From Saccharothrix luteola (lineage in GTDB: Bacteria > Actinomycetota > Actinomycetes > Mycobacteriales > Pseudonocardiaceae), in assembly GCF_020859565.1 (NCBI RefSeq), contig NZ_JAJHUO010000004.1:153842-217841 (forward strand): DNA of 64,000 bases, written 5' to 3'. The notes beneath the pieces are model-generated. The model saw only the letters and a list, made by a program, of their open reading frames with translations. It searched no databases and had not been told where the DNA came from. Each line of letters begins with the position of its first letter. Position 1 is the stretch's first letter. Below, in pieces: positions 34,221 to 42,995 of this stretch. A program made the translations under genes and the position numbers.

Positions 34221-35352
34221 GCTCGGCCGGGCTGCGGTGCCCGGACAGGCCGAGGGTCAGGTCGAAGTCGGCGAGCAGGCTGCGCAGCACGTGCCGCACG
34301 CCGACCTGACCGCCGTGCGCCAGGCCGTAGGCGAACGGACGGCCGACGAGCACCGCCTTCGCGCCGAGCGCCAGCGCCTTCACGATGTCCGAACCGCTGC
34401 GGATGCCGGAGTCGAACAGCACCTCGACCTGCTCGCCGACGGCGTCCGCGATCTCCGGCAGCACCTCCAGCGACCCGACCGCGCCGTCCACCTGCCGCCC
34501 GCCGTGGTTGGACACCACGATGCCGTCCACACCCGCGTCCACGGCCTTGCGCGCGTCGTCGGGGTGCTGGATGCCCTTGAGCACGATCGGCCCGTCCCAG
34601 TGCTCGCGCAGGAACGACAGCTGGTCCCACGACTTGTCGGTGCCGGTGAACAGCTGCACCCACCGCAGGATCGCCATCGGCAGGTCCTCTTCGGGTGACG
34701 CGGCGAGCCCGGCCCGGAACGCCGGGTCGGAGAACGGGATCGCCGTGCCGACGCCCCGCAGGAACGGCAGGTAGGACTGGTCGAGGTCGTGCGGTCGCCA
34801 CGCGAGCGTCCACGTGTCGAGCGTGACGACCAGGACCCGGTACCCGGCCTTGCGCGCCCGGTCCAGGATGCTCGCGGCCACGTCCGGGTCGTTGGGCCAG
34901 TAGAGCTGGAACCAGCGCGCCGCGTCACCGGCGGCCTCGGCGACCTCCTCGATCGTGTGCGAGGCCGCGGTGGACAGCACGAACGGCACACCCAGCTCCG
35001 CCGCCGCACGCGCGGTCGCCAGTTCGCCGTCCGGGTGCAGGATCGACTGCACGCCGACCGGCGCCAGCAGCACCGGCGCGGGCAGGTCCGTGCCCAGCAA
35101 CGACGTCCCGAGGTGCCGCTCGGTGGCGTTGGTGAGCATCCGCGGCACGATCCGCCAGTCGTCGAACGCCTCCCGGTTCGCCCGGGCCGTGGCCCCACCG
35201 CCGGCCGCACCCGCCACGTACCAGAACGGCCCCGGCCCGAGCCGTTCCCGGGCGGACGCCTCCAGCGCTTCGGGATCCGTGGTGAACGGCGGCACGTTCC
35301 CCGCCAGACCTTGGAGGTAGATCTCGTTCTGGTACGCGGCGAATCCGGTCAT
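34192..35352 (-). CDS. FMN-dependent alpha-hydroxy-acid oxidase, lactate 2-monooxygenase-like
   Basis: 386 residues. It is a TIM-barrel flavoprotein that oxidises L-2-hydroxy acids. The N-terminal YQNEIYLQGLAG and WYVAGAAGGGATARANREAF (substrate Tyr region), FQLYWP, TLDTWTLAWRP, and the catalytic SNHGGRQ (His and Arg, about residue 285) are present. FDSGIRSGSDIVKALALGA gives the FMN phosphate site. Overall it looks closest to mycobacterial lactate 2-monooxygenase, though that substrate is not proven. It is the last gene of a five-gene minus-strand run and follows the antiporter by 12 bases. Confidence 0.92.
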   Translation of the reverse strand: MTGFAAYQNEIYLQGLAGNVPPFTTDPEALEASARERLGPGPFWYVAGAAGGGATARANREAFDDWRIVPRMLTNATERHLGTSLLGTDLPAPVLLAPVGVQSILHPDGELATARAAAELGVPFVLSTAASHTIEEVAEAAGDAARWFQLYWPNDPDVAASILDRARKAGYRVLVVTLDTWTLAWRPHDLDQSYLPFLRGVGTAIPFSDPAFRAGLAASPEEDLPMAILRWVQLFTGTDKSWDQLSFLREHWDGPIVLKGIQHPDDARKAVDAGVDGIVVSNHGGRQVDGAVGSLEVLPEIADAVGEQVEVLFDSGIRSGSDIVKALALGAKAVLVGRPFAYGLAHGGQVGVRHVLRSLLADFDLTLGLSGHRSPAELNREALRRR

Positions 35353-35364
35353 GAGGACACCTTG

Positions 35365-36534
35365 CTACACGAACAGGCGTTTCGGCAGCAGCCAGGTCAG
35401 CCGGTCCGAGCGCAGCACGGCCAGCGGACCCACCACGGCCAGCAGCAGGACGTAGCCCGCGACGAAGGGCGCGACGCGCGAGTCCAGGCCCGCCGCCACC
35501 GCCATCGCGGCCAGGACCAGGGAGAACTCGCCGCGCGTCAACACGGTCAGGCCGATGTCCACCGCCTGCTGCCGGTCGAACGAGTGCAGCTTCGCGGCGA
35601 ACAGGCCGGCGCCCAGGTTCAGCACGATCGTCACCGCGACGGCCGCCAGGATCGGCAACGCCACGGTGCCCACGGCGCGGGGATCGATGCTCAGACCGAA
35701 GATGAAGAAGAACAGCGCGCCGAAGGCGTCCCGCAGCGGCAGCACCAGCTTGTGCACGCGGGGCGCGACGCCGGAACCGCCGAGCACCGCGCCGACCATG
35801 AACGCGCCGATCGCGTCGGACACCCCGAGCTCGTGCGCGACCGCCGCACCCGTCACCGCCACGCCGACGAAGCACACCACGAGCAGCTCGTCGTCCGCCG
35901 AACCGAACAGCCTGGTCACCACCCGGCCGCCCCAGCGCGCGATCGCCGCCAGCACCAGCAGGAACGCGAACGCCTTGCCGAAGCCCACCAGCGCGGACAC
36001 CCCGGACGTGCCGCTGAGCACGGGCTGCAGCACGGCCAGGTACAGCGCGAGGAACACGTCCTCGATCACGATGATGCCCATCACCAGCCGTGACTCGGGG
36101 TTGCGCAACCGCCGTGCCTCGACCAGCAGTTTCGTCACGATCGCCGACGACGAGATGCCGATCGCGCCGGCGATCACCAGCGCCTCGCGCGTGCCCCACC
36201 CCAGCGCGAAGCCGAACGCGAGCCCGCCGCCGATGTTGAGCACCAGGTACCCCGCGCCCGCCAGCGCCAGCCGTCGACCGCCCGACACCAGGTCGTCCAC
36301 CGAGAACTCGAGGCCGAGGTAGAACAGCAGGAACACCAGGCCGAGGCTGGACAGGACGGCCATCTCGCCGGGATCGTCCACAAGGGACAGACCGGGCGTG
36401 TGCGGCCCGAACAGGATGCCCGCCACCATGAACAGCGGGATCGTCGGCAGTCCGATCCGGACGCCGGCGCGCGCGATGACGCCCGCGGCGAGGAACGCCC
36501 CACCGACCGCCAGCAACGCGTGGCCGCTGCTCAC
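35365..36534 (-). CDS. Cation/proton antiporter, CPA2 family (KefB-like membrane domain)
   Basis: 389 residues from GTG 36534, overlapping the SecDF stop as GTGA. About 11-12 hydrophobic helices span the protein. The inverted-repeat CPA2 core includes GLPTIPLFMVAGILFGP, LGLVFLLFYLGLEF, ISSSAIVTKLLVEARRL and an acidic IVIEDVFLALYLA helix. It ends after the last helix and lacks a C-terminal RCK/TrkA domain, as do many actinobacterial members. It probably exchanges Na+ or K+ for protons. Coupling to SecDF, itself proton-driven, is notable. Confidence 0.9.
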   Translation of the reverse strand: MSSGHALLAVGGAFLAAGVIARAGVRIGLPTIPLFMVAGILFGPHTPGLSLVDDPGEMAVLSSLGLVFLLFYLGLEFSVDDLVSGGRRLALAGAGYLVLNIGGGLAFGFALGWGTREALVIAGAIGISSSAIVTKLLVEARRLRNPESRLVMGIIVIEDVFLALYLAVLQPVLSGTSGVSALVGFGKAFAFLLVLAAIARWGGRVVTRLFGSADDELLVVCFVGVAVTGAAVAHELGVSDAIGAFMVGAVLGGSGVAPRVHKLVLPLRDAFGALFFFIFGLSIDPRAVGTVALPILAAVAVTIVLNLGAGLFAAKLHSFDRQQAVDIGLTVLTRGEFSLVLAAMAVAAGLDSRVAPFVAGYVLLLAVVGPLAVLRSDRLTWLLPKRLFV

Positions 36535-38684
36535 CGGTCCTCCAGCACGATCGCCACCGGCGCCGCGGTCAACACGGTCGAGACCGTGCCGGCGACGAGC
36601 CCGATCAGCAGCGCGGTGGAGAAGTCGGCCAGCGAGCCGTCACCGAGCACCAGCAGCGCGGCCAGCACGAACAGCACGCCGATACCCGTGTTCACCGTCC
36701 GCGGCAGGGTTTGCAGCACCGCCGAGCTCATCACCTCCGGGAACGGCACCCGCGTCCGCCGCAGCTCGCGCACCCGGTCGAACACCACCACCGAGTCGTT
36801 CACCGAGTACCCGATCACGGTGAGCAGCGCGGCCAGGAACACGCCGTCGGCCGTCTTGCCCAGCCACGCGAACGCGCCGACCAGCACGACCACGTCCGTG
36901 ACCAGCGCGACCACGGTGGCCACGCCGAGCCGCCAGTCGAACCGCACGGCCAGGTAGACCAGCTGCGCGGCCACCGCGATGGCCAGCGCGATCAGCGCGT
37001 TGCGCCGCAACTCCGAGCCGAGGCTGGGGCCGATCAGCTCGTTGCTGACCTGCTCCGCACCACCGGTCGCGCGGTCCACCGCCTCACCCACGCGCACGGC
37101 GGCGGCCGAGTCGATCGGCCCCGTGCGCACCGAGACGCCGTCCGAGCCCGAGCTCACCACGACCGCGTCACCGAACCCGGCGGAGGCCAACTCCGCCCGC
37201 ACCCGACCGGTGTCCACCGAGGACGCCGTGAACTCCAGCATCCGACCGCCGGTGAACTCCACGCCCAGCTCCAGCCCGCGCAGGACCACCCCGCCGACGG
37301 CCGCCAGCAGCACGAGCCCGGCCGCGAGCAGCCACCGCCGGGGCCGCCGGAACAACGTGATCCCGCGCGAGGTCAGCCACGTCCGCACCCGCCCCAACGT
37401 GTGCAGCCCGCTCCACTCAGGCCGCCGTTGCAGCAACGGCATCACCAGCTGCAACAGCACCCGGCTCAGCACCAGGGCGCTGAACAACGACGCCAGCACA
37501 CCGATCGACAACGTGACGCCGAACCCCTTCACCGGACCCGTGGCCAGCCAGAACAGCAGCCCGGCGGCCAGCAACGTGGTCACGTTCGAGTCCGCCACCG
37601 CGCTCAGCGCGCCGCGGAAGCCCTGGTCCACCGACCTCGGCAGGCGTTTGCGCCGCGCGTACTCCTCCCGCGACCGCTCGAACACCAGCACGTTCGCGTC
37701 CACCGCCATGCCGATGGCCAGCACGAACCCGGCCAACCCGGGCAACGTCAACGTCGCGCCGATCGCCAGCATCGCCGCGTACGCCAAGGCCGCGTAACCA
37801 CCCAGCGCCAGCACGGCCACGAGCCCCGCCAGCCGGTACACGAACACCAGGAACAGCCCGGTCAACGCCACGCCGATGATCGCCGCACGGGCGCTGGCCT
37901 CGATCGCCTCCGCGCCGAGCGTCGGACCGACGGTCCGCTGCTCCACCACCTCCACCGGCACGGGCAGCGCGCCGGACCGGATCACCAGCGCCAGCTCCTC
38001 CGCCTCGGCCTGGCCGAACTGCCCGGTGATCGACGTGCTGCCGCCGATCATGCCCGTGCCGCACACCACCGACGGGTCGACCTGGGGCGCGGACACGACC
38101 GAACCGTCCAGCACGAACGCCACCCGCCGCTTCGGGTCGCCCGGCGGTGAGCACGCGGCCTCGGCGGTCACCCGCTGCCACGCCTGCGGCGCGTCGCCCT
38201 GGAAGTCGACGCCGACCAGGTAGCCGACGCCCTGCGGGTTGGGGGTGGCGCGGGCGTCCTCGATGCCCTCGCCGGTCATCACGACCTCGCCGAGGCCGAC
38301 CGCGTCGCCCTCGGGCGTGGGCACGTCGCCGAGCCCGGTCACCGGCTGCACGCGCAGCTGGGCCGTGCGGCCGAGCACCTCGATGGCCTCGGTCGGGTCC
38401 TGCACGCCGGGCAGCTCCACCACGATGCGGTGGTCGCCGGACCGGGCCAGCACGGGTTCGGCCACGCCGAGCTCGTCGACCCGGCGGCGCAGCACCTCCA
38501 TCGCCCGGTCGGTGGCGTCGGAGGTGGCCTCGGACGGGGTTTCGAGCACGATCTGGGTGCCGCCGCGCAGGTCGAGGCCGAGGCGCGGTTGGACGGTGAG
38601 CAGGGTGAACGCGGACGCGGCGAGCACGCCGAGGGCCAGCAGCCCACGGACGACAAGAGCTCGCCGCGCACTGGGGCGCGGCAT
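36531..38684 (-). CDS. secDF: Fused SecDF protein-export membrane protein (paralogue)
   Basis: 717 residues. SecD and SecF halves are joined in one chain: the SecD part (~1-420) has LGLDLRGGTQIVLETP, the P1 domain and VLAIGMAVDANVLVFERS; the SecF part (~445-717) has GLELGVEFTGGRMLEF and LLTVIGYSVNDSVVVFDR. SecDF uses the proton gradient to pull secreted proteins through SecYEG. Most actinobacteria have separate secD and secF beside yajC and ruvABC, so this fused copy is probably a second, specialised version. It is translationally coupled to the antiporter and preceded by a small secreted protein. Confidence 0.93.
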   Translation of the reverse strand: MPRPSARRALVVRGLLALGVLAASAFTLLTVQPRLGLDLRGGTQIVLETPSEATSDATDRAMEVLRRRVDELGVAEPVLARSGDHRIVVELPGVQDPTEAIEVLGRTAQLRVQPVTGLGDVPTPEGDAVGLGEVVMTGEGIEDARATPNPQGVGYLVGVDFQGDAPQAWQRVTAEAACSPPGDPKRRVAFVLDGSVVSAPQVDPSVVCGTGMIGGSTSITGQFGQAEAEELALVIRSGALPVPVEVVEQRTVGPTLGAEAIEASARAAIIGVALTGLFLVFVYRLAGLVAVLALGGYAALAYAAMLAIGATLTLPGLAGFVLAIGMAVDANVLVFERSREEYARRKRLPRSVDQGFRGALSAVADSNVTTLLAAGLLFWLATGPVKGFGVTLSIGVLASLFSALVLSRVLLQLVMPLLQRRPEWSGLHTLGRVRTWLTSRGITLFRRPRRWLLAAGLVLLAAVGGVVLRGLELGVEFTGGRMLEFTASSVDTGRVRAELASAGFGDAVVVSSGSDGVSVRTGPIDSAAAVRVGEAVDRATGGAEQVSNELIGPSLGSELRRNALIALAIAVAAQLVYLAVRFDWRLGVATVVALVTDVVVLVGAFAWLGKTADGVFLAALLTVIGYSVNDSVVVFDRVRELRRTRVPFPEVMSSAVLQTLPRTVNTGIGVLFVLAALLVLGDGSLADFSTALLIGLVAGTVSTVLTAAPVAIVLEDR

Positions 38685-38720
38685 GGCGAAGAGACCTCCG
38701 GATGAGGTGAACGGGTGGGT

Positions 38721-39050
38721 TCAGCTACCGGGGGACCGGGGCGGTGCGCGTTCGCCGAGCGGGGTCTGGCCGTTGCGCTCGGGGGTGCGGTGGGTCGGGT
38801 CGACGACCCGCACCCGCACCTGTGGCGCGGGAGTGACGTGCACGGCGGGCTGGACGCCGTCCAGCGGCTGGCCGACGTGCACCTGCACGGGGTGCGCGGC
38901 GTTCGTGCCGCGGGTGGCCGTGCCGGGGAGGTGGGCGGCGTCCACGGTGGACGAGACGGCGGCCACGGCGGCGGTCGTGCTCGGGCCGGGTCCGGACACG
39001 ACGAAACCCGCGATCAACGCCAGGATCGCGAGCAGCGCGCGTCGGGTCAT
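38721..39050 (-). CDS. Small secreted protein, unknown function
   Basis: 109 residues from ATG 39050, four bases after AAGGAGG. An N-terminal signal sequence (RRALLAILALIAGFVV) precedes an Ala/Thr/Val-rich segment and a proline-rich end (RTPERNGQTPLGERAPPRSP). No domain recognised. It sits between the TPR membrane protein and SecDF with gaps of 23 and 36 bases, so it is probably cotranscribed. It may be a cargo or accessory of the SecDF copy, but that is only inference from position. Confidence 0.72.
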   Translation of the reverse strand: MTRRALLAILALIAGFVVSGPGPSTTAAVAAVSSTVDAAHLPGTATRGTNAAHPVQVHVGQPLDGVQPAVHVTPAPQVRVRVVDPTHRTPERNGQTPLGERAPPRSPGS

Positions 39051-39073
39051 CGGCCTCCTTCCCGACGTCCAGG

Positions 39074-40066
39074 TTAGCGGCCTCCGGCGAGCACCACGAC
39101 GGCTCCGCCGAGCAGGGCGCACAGCCACGCGATCACGAGCGGCTGCATCGTCGTGGCCCCTAGGAGGAGTGCCACCGCCCAGCCGGCGAGGACCACCGCG
39201 GCCAGGCCGAACATCGTCGTGACGAAGGCCACCTTGGGCCGGTGCAGCGGCAGTCGCAGCAACGCCCGCCGCACGCCGCCCCGGGCCTTCAGCAGCACCA
39301 GTCCCACGATCATCAGGCAACCCCCGACCAGCAGCCCGGTGAACCAGCCCAGCATCGGCGTCGGCTTCGGCATGCCGGCCAGCAGCAGCACGAGGCCGCC
39401 GGCGACGAGCAGCGCGGCGAGCCGGGACAGCGCGGGCCAGACCAGGACGTGCGCGGCGTGCAGGGCTTCACCGGACGGCGGCGGCACGGGCGCGCCGCCG
39501 CGCTTGCGCCGCACGGTGGCGAGGTTCGCGCGCACGTCGTCGTCGCCCGGGTCGAGGCGCAACGCGGTGCGGTAGGCGCGTTCGGCGGTGCCCCAGTCGC
39601 GCACGCGCAACGCGGAGTCGCCGAGCACCTGGAACGCGCGGGCCTCCGTCGGCGCGAGGTGCGCGGCCTCCCGCGCCACCTCCACGGCCTCGCGCTGCCC
39701 GTCGGGGCTGTCGGCCAGCACTTCGGCCAGCACCACCTGGCACCGCCAGTCGCCGGGCTTGCGGCGCACGCACTCGCGGGCCGCGACCACCGCTTCGGTG
39801 TGCCGGCCGAGTTCGCTCAACGCCAACGCGGTCAGCCGCTGCGCCCACGCCGGGTCGCCGTCGAGCACCAGGGCCCGCTTGGCGGCGCTCAGCGCCGGGT
39901 CGGGCTCGCCGGCGTCGAGGTAGGCGGCGGCCAGCCGGCACCACGCCTCACCGTGCAGCGGGTTGGCCGCGAGGGCCGGCTGGAGCAGGTCGATCGCCTG
40001 GCGCGGCAACCCGCGGGCGGTCAACTCGGCGGCACGCACCACGACCGCGGCGATCGGCTCCGACAT
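39074..40066 (-). CDS. TPR protein with C-terminal membrane helices
   Basis: 330 residues from ATG 40066 (MSEPIAAVVV); ATG 40075 is three residues earlier. Residues ~1-185 form four or five TPR units (AIDLLQPALAANPLHGEAW, AKRALVLDGDPAWAQRL, AYRTALRLDPGDDDVRANL). The C-terminal ~120 residues carry four hydrophobic helices (LAALLVAGGLVLLLAG, LLVGGCLMIVGLVLL, and others). It faces the cytoplasm with a membrane anchor. First gene of the minus-strand run that leads into SecDF. Confidence 0.82.
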   Translation of the reverse strand: MSEPIAAVVVRAAELTARGLPRQAIDLLQPALAANPLHGEAWCRLAAAYLDAGEPDPALSAAKRALVLDGDPAWAQRLTALALSELGRHTEAVVAARECVRRKPGDWRCQVVLAEVLADSPDGQREAVEVAREAAHLAPTEARAFQVLGDSALRVRDWGTAERAYRTALRLDPGDDDVRANLATVRRKRGGAPVPPPSGEALHAAHVLVWPALSRLAALLVAGGLVLLLAGMPKPTPMLGWFTGLLVGGCLMIVGLVLLKARGGVRRALLRLPLHRPKVAFVTTMFGLAAVVLAGWAVALLLGATTMQPLVIAWLCALLGGAVVVLAGGR

Positions 40067-40101
40067 GGTCCACATGGTCGCAGGCCGACGAGGCTTGCAC
40101 T

Positions 40102-40145
40102 ATCGGGTGACGGGCCGCCCCCTCGACCACGGCCCGTCACCCGAT
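40102..40145 (-). terminator. Perfect 15-bp hairpin after the azoreductase gene
   Basis: ATCGGGTGACGGGCC (40102-40116) and GGCCCGTCACCCGAT (40131-40145) pair perfectly around a 14-base loop. On the minus strand it starts eight bases past the azoreductase stop and lies before the TPR gene. There is no U tract. It probably terminates the azoreductase transcript and separates it from the five-gene run. Confidence 0.65.
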
Positions 40146-40152
40146 CTCCCCC

Positions 40153-40764
40153 TCAGGCGACGGCCAACTCGCGCACCACCCGGTGCGCGTCCTCCAACGA
40201 GGCGACCGCGAGTTCGCGGAACTGGGCCATGTGCGGCACGACGCCGGCCAACGTCAGCTCGGCGTGCACGAACTCCAGGTGCCGGTCCAAGCCCAGCATC
40301 CCGAACACCGCGCGCAGGTACGGCTCCTGGAAGTCGAACGAGTGCCGGGGCGTGCCGGGCGCGTAGGAGCCGCCCCGAGCGGTCACGACCACGATCCGCT
40401 TGCCGGTCAGCACGCCTTCGCCGGTCTGCTGGTCGGCCATCAGCTCCGGCACGATGATCCAGTCCAGCCACGCCTTGAGGCTCGACGGCAGGCCGAAGTT
40501 GTACATCGGCACGCCGAGCAGCACGGTGTCCGCCGCCTTCACCTCCGCGATCAGCCGCTGCTCCAACGGCCGGTCGCCGTCGGCCTGCCGGGTGGCCAGC
40601 GCCGCCGGGTCGACGTGCGGCAACGGGTCGGCGGCCAGGTCGCGGTAGGTGTACGCGCCGTCCGGGCGCGCGGCGCGCCACGCCTCCGCGAAAGCGCCGC
40701 TGACCTGGCGCGACACCGAACCCTCGAACCGCAGGCTGGTGTCGATGTGCAACAAGTGGGCCAT
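40153..40764 (-). CDS. FMN-dependent NADH-azoreductase-like flavodoxin-fold protein
   Basis: 203 residues, family length. Flavodoxin fold: HIDTSLRFEGSVSRQV (phosphate loop), VLLGVPMYNFGLPSSLKAWLDW (FMN isoalloxazine contact with the typical PMYNF), and VVVTARGGSYAPGTP. Such AzoR-type enzymes reduce quinones and azo compounds with NAD(P)H. It is divergent from a MarR-type gene, a classic arrangement for quinone- or electrophile-induced detoxification, with palindromic sites between them. Confidence 0.92.
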   Translation of the reverse strand: MAHLLHIDTSLRFEGSVSRQVSGAFAEAWRAARPDGAYTYRDLAADPLPHVDPAALATRQADGDRPLEQRLIAEVKAADTVLLGVPMYNFGLPSSLKAWLDWIIVPELMADQQTGEGVLTGKRIVVVTARGGSYAPGTPRHSFDFQEPYLRAVFGMLGLDRHLEFVHAELTLAGVVPHMAQFRELAVASLEDAHRVVRELAVA

Positions 40765-40773
40765 AGTTCCCTC

Positions 40774-40848
40774 TCAAGAAGTTCTTGACTCGGAACATAT
40801 GGGTAGGGGCGTTATGAGTCAAGATGTTCTCAGGCAAGAATATCTCAC
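40774..40848. promoter_or_regulatory. MarR-type operator cluster between azoreductase and marR
   Basis: TCAAGAAGTTCTTGA at 40774-40788 is a perfect palindrome with 7-bp arms around a central G. Two weaker relatives follow: TCAAGATGTTCTCAG (40819-40833, 11 of 15 matches) and GCAAGAATATCTCAC (40834-40848, 9 of 15). They cover both divergent promoters. The adjacent MarR protein is the likely ligand-sensitive repressor. Confidence 0.6.
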
Positions 40849-40868
40849 AGCCGGCGTATGATCCGGGC

Positions 40869-41339
40869 ATGGACCTCGCCCCCAGCCACGGCTGCACCAG
40901 CCGTGCGGGCCTGAACTGGCTGCTGCACCGCGCGGCGCACAAACTGGGCACGGTCGCGCAGGAAGCGGCGGTGCGGCACGGCATCACCACCCGGGGGCAG
41001 ATCGTCCTGACCGCGTTGGCCAGCGAGGAGTTCCAGCGCACCCAGCTCGCGCTCGGCCACGCGCTCGGCGTCGACAAGACCACGCTGACCGCGGAGCTGG
41101 ACCGGCTGGAACGCGCGGGCCTGATCATGCGCAAGCCGGACCCGAACGACCGGCGCGTGCGCGTGCCGGTGATCACCGAGCAGGGCCGGGCCGTCCAGCG
41201 CGAGGTCGAGAAGCTGCACGTCCAGGTGGAGCGCGAGTTCACCGCCGAGCTCGCGCCGGACGAAGCCCGCGCCCTGCACGAGCTGCTGGAGCGCCTGATC
41301 GCGGCGGACCACGGGCCCGACAGCGGCTCCTGCCTGTGA
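40869..41339 (+). CDS. MarR-family transcriptional regulator
   Basis: 156 residues from ATG 40869. The winged HTH is at ~45-115: LALGHALGVDKTTLTAELDR (recognition helix) and LIMRKPDPNDRRVRVPVITEQG (wing, with the DxRxxRV-type signature). A single N-terminal Cys (SHGCTSRAG) and one near the C-terminus (SGSCL) could be redox or electrophile sensors, as in other MarR proteins; that is inferred. It probably represses itself and the divergent azoreductase. The stop is 15 bases from the convergent reductase stop. Confidence 0.92.
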   Translation: MDLAPSHGCTSRAGLNWLLHRAAHKLGTVAQEAAVRHGITTRGQIVLTALASEEFQRTQLALGHALGVDKTTLTAELDRLERAGLIMRKPDPNDRRVRVPVITEQGRAVQREVEKLHVQVEREFTAELAPDEARALHELLERLIAADHGPDSGSCL

Positions 41340-41354
41340 CCGCCTAGCCCACGC

Positions 41355-42551
41355 CTAGCCCAGCTCGCCTCCGCGCAGCCGCTCCGGCGTCACCTCGGCC
41401 CGCGCGTCGACCAGCAGCTGCAACGCCTCGCCGTCGTCCCACTGGTTGACGTTCATCGCCGCTTGCACCCTCCCGTCGCGCAGCCAGAACGCGATGAACT
41501 CGCGCGCGTCCACGTCACCGCGCACCACCAGCTCGTCGTGCTCGGCGTCGGCGAGCCCCCGGTACTCCATGCCCAGGTCGTACTGGTCGGTGAAGAAGTA
41601 CGGCGACGCTTCGTACGGCTCGTCGCTCCCGAGGACCGTGCCGGCCACGTGCTCGCCCTGGCCCTTCGCGTTCGCCCAGTGCTCGACCCGGACGCGCCGC
41701 CCGTAGCGGGGGTGGTCGTGCGCGGCGATGTCACCGATGGCGAAGACGTCCGGCGCGGACGTGCGCAGCGCGGCGTCCACCGCCACCCCGCCGTCGGCCA
41801 ACGCCAGGCCGGCGTCCCGCGCGAGCCCCAGGTCCGGCGCGGCGCCCACCGCGACCACCACCAGGTCTCCGGTCAGCGAACCGCCGTCGGCGAGCCGGAC
41901 GCCGTGCTCGGTGAAGCCGTCCACGCCGACACCGAGCCGCCACCTCACGTCGTGCGCGGCGTGCAGGTCGCGGAACACCTCGCCCATCCGCGGCCCGAGC
42001 ACGCGCCGCAACGGCAGGTCCACCGGGTCGACCACGGTCACGGAGGCGCCGTGCCGCCGGGCCGCGGCGGCGACCTCGCAGCCGATCCACCCCGCGCCGA
42101 CGATGACCACCTCGCGGCCCTCGGTCAGCTCACTCCGCAACGCCAGCGAGTCCTCCACCGTGCGCAACGTCCGCAGACCCGGGAGCTCTCCACCCGGCAC
42201 GGGCAACCGGCGCGGTGTCGAGCCGGTCGCCAGGATCAGCCGGTCGTACGAGTGCGACGCACCGGTGGAGTCCTCGACCACCCGCCCGCCGACGTCCACC
42301 CGGACGATCTCGACGCCGAGCCGCAGCTCGACCCCGCGGGTGTCGTAGAAATCGGGCTCGTGCACGAAGTCCGGCTCGTCGGCGTCGCCCAGCAGCACCT
42401 GCTTGGACAACGCCGGCAGCTCGTAGGGCCGGTGCCGTTCGCGGCCGAAGACGACGATGTCACCGGTGTAATCGCGCTCGCGCAACGCCCCGGCCGCCGC
42501 GGCGCCGGCCAGACCGGACCCGATTATCACGATCCGTTGCGGTTCAGCCAT
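41355..42551 (-). CDS. NAD(P)/FAD-dependent oxidoreductase, ferredoxin-reductase type
   Basis: 398 residues. Two Rossmann motifs: IVIIGSGLAGAAAAGALRER near residue 7 (FAD) and VVIVGAGWIGCEVAAAARRHG near residue 148 (NAD(P)H). The FAD-binding PDVFAIGDIAAHDHP lies near residue 265, and ILATGSTPRRLPVPG is the linker signature. The C-terminal reductase domain resembles rubredoxin/ferredoxin reductases that feed P450s or dioxygenases. No ferredoxin or P450 gene is nearby. It is probably monocistronic. Confidence 0.92.
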   Translation of the reverse strand: MAEPQRIVIIGSGLAGAAAAGALRERDYTGDIVVFGRERHRPYELPALSKQVLLGDADEPDFVHEPDFYDTRGVELRLGVEIVRVDVGGRVVEDSTGASHSYDRLILATGSTPRRLPVPGGELPGLRTLRTVEDSLALRSELTEGREVVIVGAGWIGCEVAAAARRHGASVTVVDPVDLPLRRVLGPRMGEVFRDLHAAHDVRWRLGVGVDGFTEHGVRLADGGSLTGDLVVVAVGAAPDLGLARDAGLALADGGVAVDAALRTSAPDVFAIGDIAAHDHPRYGRRVRVEHWANAKGQGEHVAGTVLGSDEPYEASPYFFTDQYDLGMEYRGLADAEHDELVVRGDVDAREFIAFWLRDGRVQAAMNVNQWDDGEALQLLVDARAEVTPERLRGGELG

Positions 42552-42724
42552 TTTCTCACCCCTTCAGGTGACTGCAATGACAGCCACATGCGACGCTAGC
42601 GACAGCTCGGCGCGGTTGCCCGGCGGAATGTTCCGTCATGGCGCCAACCCGCGTGCGTCTCATCACCACGAGCGCCCGGATTGGTCCGAGCACACCGTGT
42701 CGAGACACCTGGAGGTTGGGGGCC

Positions 42725-42928
42725 GTGAGCACAGGCAAGGAGTGGCAGATCTCCTGCCGCGACATCGCGTCACGTCGCCGTGACATGACCGTTTTCGTCA
42801 GCCAGGGCCACGTCGTGGTGACGGTGCCGCCGGGTGAGGCCGCGGTGCTGACGCCGTTGGAGGTGGGCCGCCTGCGCGCGGCCTTGCGTGACGCGGTGGT
42901 GAACGCGTCCGGCACGCCGGAAAACTGA
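42725..42928 (+). CDS. Small hypothetical protein, 67 residues
   Basis: Starts at GTG 42725, after GGAGGTTGGGGG. The sequence begins STGKEWQISCRDI, has a central VFVSQGHVVVTVPPGEAAVL segment and a helical C-terminus (EVGRLRAALRDAVVN). It looks like a small beta-rich fold followed by a helix, of a kind common in Pseudonocardiaceae with no known function. The frame upstream to 42638 is not supported. The next gene begins 67 bases on, behind a palindrome. Confidence 0.6.
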   Translation: MSTGKEWQISCRDIASRRRDMTVFVSQGHVVVTVPPGEAAVLTPLEVGRLRAALRDAVVNASGTPEN

Positions 42929-42960
42929 TCACAGGCGTTCCGATTTCACCCCGCACTCTT

Positions 42961-42976
42961 CCTACTCGCGGGTAGG
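42961..42976. promoter_or_regulatory. Operator-like palindrome upstream of the reductase/SDR operon
   Basis: CCTACTCGCGGGTAGG matches its own reverse complement at 14 of 16 positions. It lies 19 bases before the GTG at 42996, where it would overlap the promoter or the 5' end of the message. The shape suits a TetR- or MarR-like repressor; the protein is unknown and none is encoded beside it. Confidence 0.45.
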
Positions 42977-42995
42977 TAGTGTCAGTATCGGGGTC

